64,000 bases of DNA from Duganella sp. CF517 (lineage in GTDB: Bacteria; Pseudomonadota; Gammaproteobacteria; Burkholderiales; Burkholderiaceae_D): the NCBI RefSeq assembly GCF_900110275.1, contig NZ_FODC01000005.1, positions 587,957 through 651,956 of the forward strand, written 5' to 3'. Shown here piece by piece: positions 55,134 to 64,000 of the stretch. The stretch's first letter is position 1. Each line of letters starts with the position of its first letter. The notes beneath the pieces were generated by a model. That model saw only the letters and a program-made list of their open reading frames with translations, had not been told where the DNA came from and made no database searches. The position numbers and the translations under genes were made by a program.

Positions 55134-56750
55134 TCAGACCCCGGCCAGCGCCAGTTGGGGCGCCGGCCGCTTTGGCGGCTGCCCCGCCGGCGCGGCCCGT
55201 TCCTGCTCGAGCTTGAACACGCTGACCACCTGCGTCAGTTGCGACGCCTGGCCCTCCAGCGCCGCCGTGGCGGCCGCCGCCTGTTCCACCAGCGCGGCGT
55301 TCTGTTGGGTCACGGCGTCCATTTCGTTGACGGCCTGGTTGATCTGCTCGATGCCGACTTCCTGCTCCCGGCTGGCCGCCGTGATCTCGCCCATGATGTC
55401 GGTGACCCGCTGGATGCTGGCGACCACTTCGGTCATCGTGGTGCCGGCCCGGGCCACCAGCTGGTTGCCCGCGTTGACTTGCTCGACGGAGTCGTTGATC
55501 AAGGTTTTGATTTCCCGCGCCGCGCCGGCCGAACGCTGGGCCAGGTTGCGCACTTCCGACGCCACCACGGCGAAGCCCCGGCCCTGCTCGCCGGCGCGCG
55601 CCGCTTCCACCGCCGCGTTCAAGGCCAGGATGTTGGTCTGGAAGGCGATGCCGTCGATGACGCCGATGATGTCGGAGATCTTGCCGGCCGAGGCGTGGAT
55701 GTGGCCCATCGTCGTCACCACTTCGGTCACCACCGCGCCGCCCTGGCGCGCCACGTCGACGGCGGACACGGCCAGCTGGTTGGCCTGCCGCGCGTTGTCG
55801 CTGTTTTGCCGAACGGTGGAGGTCAATTCCTCCATCGACGACGCCGTCTCTTCCAGCGCGCTGGCCTGCTGTTCGGTGCGCGACGATAGGTCCAGGTTGC
55901 CGCTGGCCACTTCCGCCGTCGCCGTCGAAATCTCGTCGCTGCCGGCGCGCACCTGGCCGACGATGTCGTTCAGGCTGTGGGTCATGTCATTGAGCGCCTG
56001 CAACAGCGATCCGATCTCGTCCTTGCTGCGCACCTCGACATGGCCGCTCAGATCGCCGGCGGCGACGGTCTGCGCCAGCGCCACGGCCCGGTTCACCGGC
56101 ACGGTGATCGAGCGCGTGATGAACCAGCCGATCAGCACCGCCATGATCGCGGCGGTCGCCGACAGGATGGCGCTCAGTTGCACGGCCGACGCGCCGCCCG
56201 CCGCGATCTGCTCGCCGTCCTTCTTCATCAGCGATTCCTGAAAATCCTCCATCGCGTTGATGGCGTTGAAGTACGGGGTTTGCGCCGCCCGCAGCTCCTT
56301 GCTCACGTATTTGCCGGCCTGCTCGGACTGGCCATCCCTGATCAACTTGACGACGGCATTGCGCGCCGCCGCGTAGGTGTCGCGCCGCTCGCTCAGCGTC
56401 TGGAACAGTTCCCTACCCTTGGCAAGCGTCAGCATGCTGTTCAGCTTGACGATATATTCTTCGTTCGCCTTCAGCGAGGCGTCCATCTTCTCCAGCTGCG
56501 CCCGCACTTCCGCCGGGTCGGCCGCGCCGATGACGGCGTTGCGCAACAAGCGCGCCTGCACATTCACCTCGGTCTGAATTTGCCGGGCCAGCGTCAGCTT
56601 GACGAAGCTATCGCTCAAGATCCGTTCCGTCGCCTGGTTGATCAGGTTAATGCGGGTGATGGCCACCAGCGCCACCGCGGCCAACAGCAGCACCACCACG
56701 CCGAAACCCAAGCCCAGCCGCGTTCCGATTTTCAAGTTAGAGAGGTTCAT
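55134..56750 (-). CDS. Methyl-accepting chemotaxis protein
   Basis: The protein has 538 residues from the ATG at 56750; an ATG at 56762 is less well supported. A membrane helix lies at about 12-32, a four-helix-bundle ligand domain at about 35-185, a second helix at about 190-210, a HAMP domain after it ('GSLLQALNDMTHSL'), and the signalling domain with the conserved hairpin 'IAFQTNILALNAAVEAARAG' and 'EQGRGFAVVASEVRNLAQRS'. The C-terminus is Pro/Ala-rich and lacks the NWETF-type pentapeptide. The ligand is unknown. It lies convergent to the pectin locus, so pectin-related chemotaxis is a guess only. Confidence 0.92.
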   Translation of the reverse strand: MNLSNLKIGTRLGLGFGVVVLLLAAVALVAITRINLINQATERILSDSFVKLTLARQIQTEVNVQARLLRNAVIGAADPAEVRAQLEKMDASLKANEEYIVKLNSMLTLAKGRELFQTLSERRDTYAAARNAVVKLIRDGQSEQAGKYVSKELRAAQTPYFNAINAMEDFQESLMKKDGEQIAAGGASAVQLSAILSATAAIMAVLIGWFITRSITVPVNRAVALAQTVAAGDLSGHVEVRSKDEIGSLLQALNDMTHSLNDIVGQVRAGSDEISTATAEVASGNLDLSSRTEQQASALEETASSMEELTSTVRQNSDNARQANQLAVSAVDVARQGGAVVTEVVTTMGHIHASAGKISDIIGVIDGIAFQTNILALNAAVEAARAGEQGRGFAVVASEVRNLAQRSAGAAREIKTLINDSVEQVNAGNQLVARAGTTMTEVVASIQRVTDIMGEITAASREQEVGIEQINQAVNEMDAVTQQNAALVEQAAAATAALEGQASQLTQVVSVFKLEQERAAPAGQPPKRPAPQLALAGV

Positions 56751-56960
56751 GATAGTTTCCATTGGAGGTCGATTGGCACAGCAACAAATAGATGTTGACC
56801 CAATCGCGGCAGGCCACATTGCGTCAAGGCAAGCCAAAACCATGCGTGTTGCACCGATGCGTCAGCATGCTGGTTGATAGCGTCGATGCGGTTTTGGGGT
56901 ACGCCGGGGGAATGATTTGGCCAGGGTGCCTGGCAGCGCCGTCAGGCTTGCTGCTATATT
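56751..56960. promoter_or_regulatory. Divergent region, chemotaxis receptor and M1 peptidase
   Basis: Together with the tandem repeat that follows, this makes a 303-base gap without a gene. TATATT (56955-56960) is -10-like for the rightward M1 peptidase and sits directly before the repeats. No clear -35 and no sigma-28 flagellar promoter were seen for the leftward chemotaxis gene. Confidence 0.4.
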
Positions 56961-57040
56961 GAACAATTAACTTCGTGAACAATTAACTTCGTGAACAATT
57001 AACTTCGCGCGCAATTAACTTCGCGCGCCATCAACGTTGA
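56961..57040. repeat. 16-bp tandem repeat upstream of the M1 peptidase
   Basis: Five contiguous 16-bp units: GAACAATTAACTTCGT (56961 and 56977, identical), one with a final C (56993), GCGCAATTAACTTCGC (57009) and a diverged fifth (57025-57040). They end 13 bases before the start codon, so most would lie in the mRNA leader. Confidence 0.9.
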
Positions 57041-57053
57041 CCGTGCAAACACC

Positions 57054-58802
57054 ATGACACGCCTAAACCTGCATCTCCTGACGACCGTCGCCGCCGTCGC
57101 CCTGCTGGCCGGCTGCGCCACCACCCAAGCGCCGCTGACCGAGTTCACCGCCGGCTCCGGCGGCCCGCGCGCGCCGGAGCAACTGGCCGTCACGTTCGAA
57201 AAGGCCGACCTGGCGCTGCGCGTCGATCCCGCCACGCGAAGCATCCGTGGCGACGCCGCGCTGACCTTCACCGCCAACGCGCTGGCAACTTCGCCGCTGA
57301 CCCGCATCGCCGTTGAGCTCGACCGCAACCTGCCGGTCGACGGCGCCAGCGTCGACGGCGTGGAATTGGCGCGCGCGGCGATCAGCAACCCGGACGGCCG
57401 GCTCTACCTCACGCTGCCGGCGCCGTTGGCGGCGGGCGCCAGCACCACCGTGCGCATCCGTTACCACGGCGTGCCGCACGTGGCCAAGCGCGCGCCATGG
57501 GACGGTGCCTTCGTCTGGAGCAAAACGGAAGACGGCCAGCCGTGGATCGCCACCACCGTCGAGGGCGAAGGCTGCGACCTGTTCTGGCCCTGCATCGACC
57601 ATCCGATGGGCAAGGCCAAGCTGATCGACCTGCACATCAGCGTGCCGGCGCCGCTGGTGGTGGCCGGCAACGGCGTGGCCGTCGGCATGGACGAGCAGGA
57701 CGGCTGGCGCACCTACCACTGGCGCGCCAAGAATCCCAGCACCTACGGCATCGCGCTCAACATCGGGCCCTACGAGACGCTGTCGGGCGACTACGCCAGC
57801 CGCTACGGCAACACGATTCCACTGCGCATGTGGTATCTGAAAGGCCACGAGCGGCAGGCCCAGGGCCTGTTCGCCGAGTTCGCGCCGATGCTCGATTTCT
57901 TCGAGCGCCGCATCGGCCCCTACCCGTTCGGCGACGAGAAAATGGGCGTGGTCGAAACGCCGCACCTGGGCATGGAACACCAGACCATCAACGCCTACGG
58001 CAACGGCTACCTGAAGTCGCCCTACGGTTACGACTGGCTGTTGCACCACGAACTGTCGCACGAATGGTTCGGCAACCAGATGACCAACGCCGACTGGGAC
58101 GACATGTGGCTGCACGAGGGCTTCGGCAGCTACATGCAGCCGCTGTACCTGCAATGGCTGCGCGGCGAAATGGCGTTCCAGGCCGAGCTGTTCAATCACC
58201 GCAAGTCGCTGCGCAACAAAGTGCCGGTGGTCGGCGGCAAACCGCAGCGCATCGAGGACGTCTACGACGACAAGCGCGGCGGCCCGGGCAACGACATCTA
58301 CACCAAGGGCTCGCTGATCCTGCACACCTTGCGCAACCTGATCGGCGACGACGCCTTCTTCCGCGCCACGCGCCGCATGGTCTACGGCACCGACACGCCC
58401 GCTCCCGGCAACTTCCAGCCGCGCTGGAGCAGCACCAGGGAATTCATCGCCATCGCCAGCGACGTCAGCGGCCGCGACCTGGGCTGGTTCTTCGACGCCT
58501 ACCTGTACCACGCGGCGCTGCCCGAGCTGGTCGAGACGCGCAGCGGCGACCAGTTGCGACTGGCGTGGAAGCTGAACGACGGCGGCCCGTTCCCGATGCC
58601 GCTGGAGGTGCGCGTCGTCGACGACCAGGGCGAACGCAGCGTCCGCCTGCCGATGACCGGCGGCCTTGGCGAACTGACTTTGGCGCCCGGCGCGCACTAT
58701 ACTGTCGATCCGGCGTCCCGCGTGCTGCGCCAGCAGGCGCATATCGACGAATGGAAGCGCGACGAAGACGAACGCAAAAAGAAGAAAGAGACGGCATCAT
58801 GA
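57054..58802 (+). CDS. M1-family metallopeptidase lipoprotein
   Basis: The protein has 582 residues. Lipobox LLAGC at about 17-21 predicts a lipid anchor. After an N-terminal beta domain, the gluzincin zinc site reads 'HHELSHEWFGNQMTNADWDD' followed by 'MWLHEGFGSYM': two His and the distal Glu. The aminopeptidase exopeptidase motif appears as 'GMEHQT' in place of GAMEN, keeping the key Glu. It lacks the long C-terminal helical domain of PepN, like the short M1 relatives. No clear ribosome site precedes the ATG. Its stop overlaps the next gene (ATGA). Confidence 0.88.
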   Translation: MTRLNLHLLTTVAAVALLAGCATTQAPLTEFTAGSGGPRAPEQLAVTFEKADLALRVDPATRSIRGDAALTFTANALATSPLTRIAVELDRNLPVDGASVDGVELARAAISNPDGRLYLTLPAPLAAGASTTVRIRYHGVPHVAKRAPWDGAFVWSKTEDGQPWIATTVEGEGCDLFWPCIDHPMGKAKLIDLHISVPAPLVVAGNGVAVGMDEQDGWRTYHWRAKNPSTYGIALNIGPYETLSGDYASRYGNTIPLRMWYLKGHERQAQGLFAEFAPMLDFFERRIGPYPFGDEKMGVVETPHLGMEHQTINAYGNGYLKSPYGYDWLLHHELSHEWFGNQMTNADWDDMWLHEGFGSYMQPLYLQWLRGEMAFQAELFNHRKSLRNKVPVVGGKPQRIEDVYDDKRGGPGNDIYTKGSLILHTLRNLIGDDAFFRATRRMVYGTDTPAPGNFQPRWSSTREFIAIASDVSGRDLGWFFDAYLYHAALPELVETRSGDQLRLAWKLNDGGPFPMPLEVRVVDDQGERSVRLPMTGGLGELTLAPGAHYTVDPASRVLRQQAHIDEWKRDEDERKKKKETAS

Positions 58803-59305
58803 AAAAAATTTCGCTGGCGCTGCTGATGGCGGCCGCGTTGTCCGCCTGCAGTCCGCAATACGACTGGCGCGATTACCGCAGCAATGACGCGCCGTACGCG
58901 GTGCTGTTCCCCGGCAAGCCGGCCAGCCAGACCCGCGCCATCAAGCTCGACGATCTCGACGTGAGCATGACGATGACGGCGGCCGAGGTGGACGGCGTGG
59001 TGTTCGCGGTCGGCAGCGCGCAATTGGCGGACGCGGCGCGGACCCCGGCGGCGCTGGAGGCCATGAAGACGGCGCTGGTCAAGAACATCGGCGCCACAGT
59101 GACCAAGAACACGGCGTCGGCGGCCGCCGGCCGGACCGAGCTCGATGTCGAGGCGAAAGGCAGCCAAAACGGCGAGTCCATGCTGCTGATCGGCCGTTTT
59201 ATCGCCAAGGACACGCGCATCTACCAAGTCATCGTCATGGGGCGGGAGAAAAATATCGTGCGCGACACCGTGGAAACCTGGTTCAGTTCCTTCAAATTGA
59301 ACTAA
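58799..59305 (+). CDS. Small lipoprotein of unknown function
   Basis: The protein has 168 residues with a lipobox LSAC (Cys about 18). The mature part has 'APYAVLFPGKPASQTRAIKL' and ends 'VRDTVETWFSSFKLN', a pattern seen in short envelope lipoproteins that I cannot name. It is translationally coupled to the M1 peptidase by an ATGA overlap, so the two may act together at the membrane. Confidence 0.75.
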   Translation: MKKISLALLMAAALSACSPQYDWRDYRSNDAPYAVLFPGKPASQTRAIKLDDLDVSMTMTAAEVDGVVFAVGSAQLADAARTPAALEAMKTALVKNIGATVTKNTASAAAGRTELDVEAKGSQNGESMLLIGRFIAKDTRIYQVIVMGREKNIVRDTVETWFSSFKLN

Positions 59306-59373
59306 AACCTGGCGCTTGGCTTACAAGATGCTTAACTGACGTGCGCTAACGTCCATACAGATGGGCTCGTCTC

Positions 59374-59401
59374 TTGTAAAGTTTCCGTGACGACCTAATG
59401 T
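59374..59401 (+). promoter_or_regulatory. Possible promoter of the DUF1840 gene
   Basis: TTGTAA (59374-59379), a 16-bp spacer and TAATGT (59396-59401) make a moderate sigma-70 match about 80 bases before the start codon. Confidence 0.35.
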
Positions 59402-59480
59402 GAACAGCAACGGCACGCCGCTGCTTCGCCATTCGGCGCACCGTCAGACCTCCTGATCAATAATACTAAGAAAGCGCATC

Positions 59481-59822
59481 ATGTTAATTGCCTTCAAATC
59501 CAAATCCAGCCCTGAAGTCCTAATGTATCAGGAACACGCCCAACGCATCCTCGACTTGCTGCACAAAAACCCCACGCGCGGCGTCATCACCGCCGCCGAG
59601 GCGGAGCAGGCGCTGTCGGTGCTCGAGCATGAAGTGGCCGAAAGCAAACTCCATCCTGAAAACGATGTCGAGCACGACATCCACGCGCACGAGAAGGAAG
59701 AGAACGAGACGGTCGAGCATGCCGTCATGCAGCGCGTGGGCTTCCACGCGCGCGCCTATCCGCTGCTGGAGATGCTGCGCTCGGCCAAGCAGGAAAACGA
59801 GAGCATCATCTGGGGCGTCTAA
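59481..59822 (+). CDS. DUF1840 family small protein
   Basis: A 113-residue cytoplasmic protein, acidic and His-rich in the middle (ENDVEHDIHAHEKEENE). It begins 'MLIAFKSKSSPEVLMYQEHA', which together with 'HKNPTRGVITAAEAEQAL' and 'QRVGFHARAYPLLEMLRSA' fits the DUF1840 pattern common in Betaproteobacteria. The function is unknown. It is monocistronic and convergent with the sensor kinase, 27 bases between the stops. Confidence 0.82.
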   Translation: MLIAFKSKSSPEVLMYQEHAQRILDLLHKNPTRGVITAAEAEQALSVLEHEVAESKLHPENDVEHDIHAHEKEENETVEHAVMQRVGFHARAYPLLEMLRSAKQENESIIWGV

Positions 59823-59849
59823 GGCCCTGAACCGTGGGAACGCGGCGCG

Positions 59850-62800
59850 TCAATCGCCCGCCAGGCTTGCCTTGAGCGGCAGGTCGATCGTGAACCGCGT
59901 CCCCACGCCGACCACGCTGTCGACCCGGATGCTGCCATCGAGCAGCGAGGTCACGATGTTGTACGTGATGCTCAAGCCCAGCCCGTTCCCCCCTTGCCCC
60001 AGCTTGGTCGTGAAGAATGGATCGAAGATCCGCGCCTGGTGCTCGATGGCGATGCCGGCGCCGTCGTCCTGGAACACGATCCGCACCCGGTCCGGCCCCA
60101 GCCGCACCGCCCACAGCCGGATCACGCCGCCGCTGCGTCCCTCGAACGCGTGCAGCAGGGCGTTGTTGATCAGGTTGATTATGACCTGTCCGTAGGGTCC
60201 GGGGAAGCTGTCCATCTCGATATCGTCCGGCATCTCCAGATCGACCTGATGGCCCGCCTTGCGGATCTGGTTCTTCATCGTCGTGACGATTTCCTGGCTG
60301 GCCTGGTGCAGGTCGAAATGGCGCCGCTTGGCGCTGGCCTGGTCGACCGCCACCTGCTTGAAACTGTTGACCAGCTCGGCCGCATTGCGCAGGCTGCGCA
60401 TCAGCAGCGTCGACGCTTCGCGCGCGGCGTCGATGAATTGCGCCAGGTCGGAGCGGCGCAGCACGTTGCCGTTCTGGCGCAGTTCGATCTCCGCCGTCTT
60501 GTCCTCGAGCGTGCTGGCGATCACCAGGCTGTTGCCGATCGGCGTGTTGAGCTCGTGCGCGACGCCGGCCACCAGCGACCCCAGCGCCGCCAGCTTCTCG
60601 CGCTCGACCAGCTGCTGCTGGGTATCCTGCAACTGCCGGTAGGAATCGGCGTTGGCGAACGCCACCGCCACATACGACGCCAGCGTGGTCAGCATGTCGA
60701 CATCGATGCGCTGGTAGGCGCGCGCACGGTAACTATGGACGGTGATGATGCCGCGCACCTGGCCGCTGACGGAAATCGGCACATAGATGAGCGAACGCGG
60801 CTCGGTCGGCAGCGAACCGTCTTCGAGCGTGCCCATGTTCTCGGCGCCGGACACCAGCGCCAGGTTGGCGATGTAGCGCGCGTACTCCGTTTCCAGGTCG
60901 TTGATGAACACTTCCTCGGCATGGTTGATGCACCATACCGCCAGCTGGTTCGGCTCGAGCATGCTGCGCGTGTACGGCGTGTAGCGCTTGCCCTTTTCCA
61001 TCGCGAACGGGTACTCGATCAGCTCCTGCTCCGGCCGGTAGATGCCGATGCCGAACACGCTCGCGTCCATCAGCGCGTGTACCTGCTGATATAGCATGGT
61101 CATGATGGCTTCGCTGTCGAGGTTGGCCGTGATGCGGCGGCCGATGTCGGAGAGCAGCGAGATATTGCGGTGCGCCAGCTCCACGCTGTCCTTTTGCAGC
61201 TCGGCCTCCTGTTTCTGGCGTTCGATCGATTCCTTCTGCAGCACCAGTTCGCGCGTGCGGCTGCCGACCTCCTCCTCGAGCGCCTGCTTTTGCCGCATCA
61301 ACATGCGGATGCGGATGCGGAACAGCAAATACGCCGCGCCCGCCACCAGCCCGGCCATGAGCAGGCGGAACCACCACATCTTCCAGACCGGCGGCGTGAC
61401 GATCAACTCCAGCACCGCCGGTTCCGGGCTCCAGACGCCGTCCTTGTTGGCGGCGCGCACCCGGAACACGTAGCGGCCCGGGTCCAGGTTGGTGTAGGTG
61501 GCGAAGCGCTTGCCGGCGTCCGTCGTCACCCACTGCGGATCGAAGCCCTCGAGCTGGTAGGCGTAGCGGTTGCGCTGCGGGTCGGCGAAATGCAGGGCCG
61601 CGAACTCGATCGAGAACATCACGTCGCGGTGGCTCAAGGTCAATGTCTTGGCGTCGCGCAGCGTGCCGTTGGGCAGCACGTCGGGACGCCGCACGTCGCT
61701 CAGGATCGACTCGTTGAAGATGAAGAAATCGGTGATGGCGATCTGCGGCGGACGCGTGTTGTCGTGGATGTCCGACGGCTTGAACGCCGTCAGGCCCGCC
61801 AGGCCGCCGAAATACAACGTGCCGTCCGGCGCCTTGTGGGCCGCGCCGATGAAGTACGACCCGTCGATCAAGCCATCCTTGGCCGTGTATTGCTTGAAAA
61901 ACCCGCTCTCGGGATTGAACATCGCGATGCCGGCGGTGCTGCTGATCCATAGCCGGCCGTTGTCGTCCTCCAGGATGGCGCCGATCGGATCGACCGCGCC
62001 GCCGGTCTGTCCGGGGTAATAGCGGAAGCGCAGGTCGCCGTCCGGCTGCGGCAGCGCCTTGCAAAGGCCGGCCGCGGTGCCGACCCACAGCACGCCTTTC
62101 CGGTCCTCGAAGAGGAACGGCACCCGCTTGTGACTCAGGCTGTCCGGACGGTTCGGATCGTGGCGGTAGTGGCGGAACTTGCCGGTGGCGCGGTCGAAGC
62201 GGTTCAAGCCGTTTTCCGTGCCGATCCACAGCATGCCTTGGCGGTCCTCCAGCAGCGCGTAGACGCGGCCGTCGACGCTGTCGGGATTGCCCGGATCGGC
62301 GCGATAGGTGGTGACGGCGTCGGTGTCGGGATCGACGCGGTGCAGCCCGCCCCGCGTGCCGGCCCAGATAACGCCGGCCCGGTCGACCAGCAGCCGCTGG
62401 ATCGACAGCGCATTCGGATCGGCGTCGAACGGCACCCGCGTGTAGCGGCCGGTGGCCGGATCGCGCCGCGCCAGGCCGGTGGCAGTGCCGACCCACAACC
62501 GCCCCTTGAAATCGGTCGCCAGCGCGATCACCGTCTCGCCGGGCAGGCTGCCTGGATCGCGCTCGTCGCGGTGCCAGGACTCGACCGTGCGCTTGGTCAC
62601 GTCCAGCCTGGTGAGCCCTTCGCCCGCGCCGAGCCACAGCTTGTTGTCGCCGTCGCCGCTGATCGCACGCACCTTGCTGTTGGTCACGCCGGGCAGCACG
62701 CCGGACGATTCGGTGTAGCGCTCGAAGCCACCGCTGTCGAGATCGACCCAGTCCACGCCGGCGTACCAGTTGCCCACCCAGAGCGTGCCGGTGCGGTCTT

Positions 62801-63761
62801 GATACAGCGCCGTGACCTGGTTGTCGCCGATGCCGTGGCGGTTCAGGCCATCCCAACGGTAGCTATGGAACTCGCCGCTGGCCCGATCGCGCCGTTTCAA
62901 TCCGTCCGCCTGGGTACCGATCCACAAGGTGCCGTCGCTGTCGTGCATCAAGGCGTTGACGCGCAGATCGCCGAACGGCTGGGAAACCGCAGGTGGCAGG
63001 CGCTTCGGCGTGGCGCCGTCGACCCGCCAGGCCTGCAGGCCGGCCATGGCGCCCGCCCACACCACGCCGTCGGGCCCCACCGACAGCGCGGTGATATTGT
63101 TCGATGGCGACGCGCCCTCTTGCGGTGTCAGATGCAGGAATTTGGCGGCGTCCGGCGGCAGCATTTCCAGCCCGCTGGCCGTGCCTATCCACAGATTGCC
63201 GGACTTGTCGCGCGCCACCGCGTTAACCCGGTCGTCGGAGATGCTGTCCGGGTCGGCCGGCGCGTGCCGCAAGGTGCGCACCTGGCCGCTTTTGATATCG
63301 AGATGCTGCAAGCCCTCGCTGGTGGTCAGCCACAGGCCGTCCTTGCCGTCGCCGATGATATTGGTGACGGCAAGAATGCCGGCCTTGATGGGGTGGTGGA
63401 TAAAGCCGCCGGTGGACGGGTCGTAGCGGTCCAATCCGCCTTTACTGCCGACCCACAGCCGGCCGCCGGCGTCCTCGTACAGGGCCTGCACATAATTGTC
63501 GAGCAGGCTGTGCGGGTTGGCGGGGTCGTTCTTGAAGACGGTGATACGGTAGCCGTCGTAGCGGTTCAGTCCGGCCTGAGTACCGATCCAGACAAAGCCC
63601 TGGCGGTCCTGGACGACACCGGTGATGGACTCCTGCGTCAGACCCTGCTCGACACCGAGGTGTTCGAAGCGGAGGCTGAGCGGGGCCGCATGGACGAGCG
63701 AACAGAACGCCAGCAGAAACAGGCCGCAAAACCGCGCCATACGCATCGCAAAAACTGACAT
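59850..63761 (-). CDS. Beta-propeller membrane sensor histidine kinase
   Basis: The protein has 1303 residues. The signal peptide ends near 'CSLVHA' (about residue 25). Some fourteen Reg_prop repeats of the type 'GFVWIGTQAGLNRYD' follow to about residue 680, then a Y_Y_Y-type Ig domain (about 720-785) and one membrane helix (about 795-815). A coiled coil, a GAF domain (about 870-1040), the phospho-His in 'LVAGVAHELNTPIGNSL' (about residue 1069) and an ATPase domain ('NLINNALLHAF', 'GGNGLGLSITYNIV') complete it. Unlike Bacteroides hybrid two-component systems it has no receiver or AraC domain, so a separate regulator is needed. None is adjacent. The periplasmic propellers suggest a glycan ligand. 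Confidence 0.88.
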   Translation of the reverse strand: MSVFAMRMARFCGLFLLAFCSLVHAAPLSLRFEHLGVEQGLTQESITGVVQDRQGFVWIGTQAGLNRYDGYRITVFKNDPANPHSLLDNYVQALYEDAGGRLWVGSKGGLDRYDPSTGGFIHHPIKAGILAVTNIIGDGKDGLWLTTSEGLQHLDIKSGQVRTLRHAPADPDSISDDRVNAVARDKSGNLWIGTASGLEMLPPDAAKFLHLTPQEGASPSNNITALSVGPDGVVWAGAMAGLQAWRVDGATPKRLPPAVSQPFGDLRVNALMHDSDGTLWIGTQADGLKRRDRASGEFHSYRWDGLNRHGIGDNQVTALYQDRTGTLWVGNWYAGVDWVDLDSGGFERYTESSGVLPGVTNSKVRAISGDGDNKLWLGAGEGLTRLDVTKRTVESWHRDERDPGSLPGETVIALATDFKGRLWVGTATGLARRDPATGRYTRVPFDADPNALSIQRLLVDRAGVIWAGTRGGLHRVDPDTDAVTTYRADPGNPDSVDGRVYALLEDRQGMLWIGTENGLNRFDRATGKFRHYRHDPNRPDSLSHKRVPFLFEDRKGVLWVGTAAGLCKALPQPDGDLRFRYYPGQTGGAVDPIGAILEDDNGRLWISSTAGIAMFNPESGFFKQYTAKDGLIDGSYFIGAAHKAPDGTLYFGGLAGLTAFKPSDIHDNTRPPQIAITDFFIFNESILSDVRRPDVLPNGTLRDAKTLTLSHRDVMFSIEFAALHFADPQRNRYAYQLEGFDPQWVTTDAGKRFATYTNLDPGRYVFRVRAANKDGVWSPEPAVLELIVTPPVWKMWWFRLLMAGLVAGAAYLLFRIRIRMLMRQKQALEEEVGSRTRELVLQKESIERQKQEAELQKDSVELAHRNISLLSDIGRRITANLDSEAIMTMLYQQVHALMDASVFGIGIYRPEQELIEYPFAMEKGKRYTPYTRSMLEPNQLAVWCINHAEEVFINDLETEYARYIANLALVSGAENMGTLEDGSLPTEPRSLIYVPISVSGQVRGIITVHSYRARAYQRIDVDMLTTLASYVAVAFANADSYRQLQDTQQQLVEREKLAALGSLVAGVAHELNTPIGNSLVIASTLEDKTAEIELRQNGNVLRRSDLAQFIDAAREASTLLMRSLRNAAELVNSFKQVAVDQASAKRRHFDLHQASQEIVTTMKNQIRKAGHQVDLEMPDDIEMDSFPGPYGQVIINLINNALLHAFEGRSGGVIRLWAVRLGPDRVRIVFQDDGAGIAIEHQARIFDPFFTTKLGQGGNGLGLSITYNIVTSLLDGSIRVDSVVGVGTRFTIDLPLKASLAGD

Positions 63762-63865
63762 AGGGTTGCACTCCGATATTAAGATATTGTAATGCAGAAA
63801 TGTCGGGCAAGAAAACTGGCGGCGGAGACACGAGCCATGCGGGCGAGCAAGGCGGGGCAGGGACG

Positions 63866-63903
63866 AAAAAAAGCCCCGACCAAATCATTGGAAGGGGCTT
63901 TTT
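63866..63903 (-). terminator. Intrinsic terminator of the rRNA operon
   Basis: AAGCCCC (63871-63877) pairs with GGGGCTT (63894-63900), extended by A-T pairs. It is followed on the - strand by a T tract, about 10 bases beyond the 5S 3' end. Confidence 0.85.
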
Positions 63904-63912
63904 AATATAACT

Positions 63913-64000
63913 AGCCTGACGATAACCTACTTTCACACTGGTTGCAGCACTATCATCGGCGCAGAGTTGTTTCACGGTCCTGTTCGGGATGGGAAGGGGT
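63913..64000 (-). rRNA. rrf: 5S ribosomal RNA, 3' part (continues beyond window)
   Basis: The reverse complement reads CCCGAACAGGACCGTGAAAC, then CGCCGATGATAGTGCTGC, and ends GTAGGTTATCGTCAGGCT, the conserved 3' portion of a betaproteobacterial 5S rRNA. About 88 of some 113-120 nucleotides are inside the window. The rest of the rrn operon should lie to the right, transcribed leftward. Confidence 0.95.

Noticed and set aside
56961..57040. 16-bp repeats as a CRISPR or plasmid iteron array
   Set aside because: No spacers, only five units, no cas or replication gene nearby. A leader tandem repeat is simpler.

Overview
The window is a high-GC chromosomal segment, most likely from a betaproteobacterium of the Oxalobacteraceae (Massilia, Duganella or Janthinobacterium-like). 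The evidence is the gene order aroQ-accB-accC-prmA-DUF3426-PfkB, a PilS/PilR/AmpD block next to a CcsA-like gene and ffh, a lysine/alanine-rich histone-H1-like gene, large TonB-dependent receptors for plant polysaccharides, and the 5S rRNA sequence at the right edge. No database search was possible, so names rest on motifs and context.

Layout. 1-7028 (+) is a housekeeping run: an uncharacterised protein, a TlpA-type thioredoxin, aroQ, accB, accC, prmA, a DUF3426 zinc-ribbon membrane protein and a PfkB kinase. A REP-like inverted repeat ends it. 7182-8799 (-) holds yggT and a histone-H1-like gene. 8800-11094 holds about 1 kb without a credible gene and then a decayed FAD monooxygenase pseudogene. 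11149-15318 (-) is nrdA-nrdB, with a textbook NrdR box pair over the promoter. 15592-20526 (-) is ccsA-like, a PP0621-type gene, pilS, pilR and ampD, tightly packed. 20549-25674 looks inserted: a NitT/TauT-type ABC transporter (-) and a Tat/lipoprotein NHL protein (+). ffh and a SWIB-domain gene follow.

27875-35283 (-) is a carbohydrate locus: TonB receptor, GH2 beta-galactosidase and LacI regulator, with two near-identical palindromic operators before the receptor. An M61-like peptidase and comM (yifB) flank a 23-bp perfect REP-like inverted repeat. A broken DUF6036-like remnant, a two-HKD phospholipase D-like protein and a DUF5916 outer-membrane protein come next.

44085-55127 (+) is a six-gene pectin locus: GH28, CE8 pectin esterase, TonB receptor, GH43 lipoprotein and two tandem Tat-exported GH28 paralogues. 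Several genes overlap or abut, and the locus is preceded by three consecutive perfect hairpins. Secreted and lipoprotein enzymes would cut and de-esterify pectin outside the inner membrane, and the receptor would import the oligomers. No transcriptional regulator lies inside this locus.

The right end holds a methyl-accepting chemotaxis protein (-), an M1 peptidase lipoprotein and a small lipoprotein (+) behind a 16-bp tandem repeat, a DUF1840 protein, a 1303-residue beta-propeller sensor kinase (-), and the 3' part of a 5S rRNA gene (-) with its terminator.
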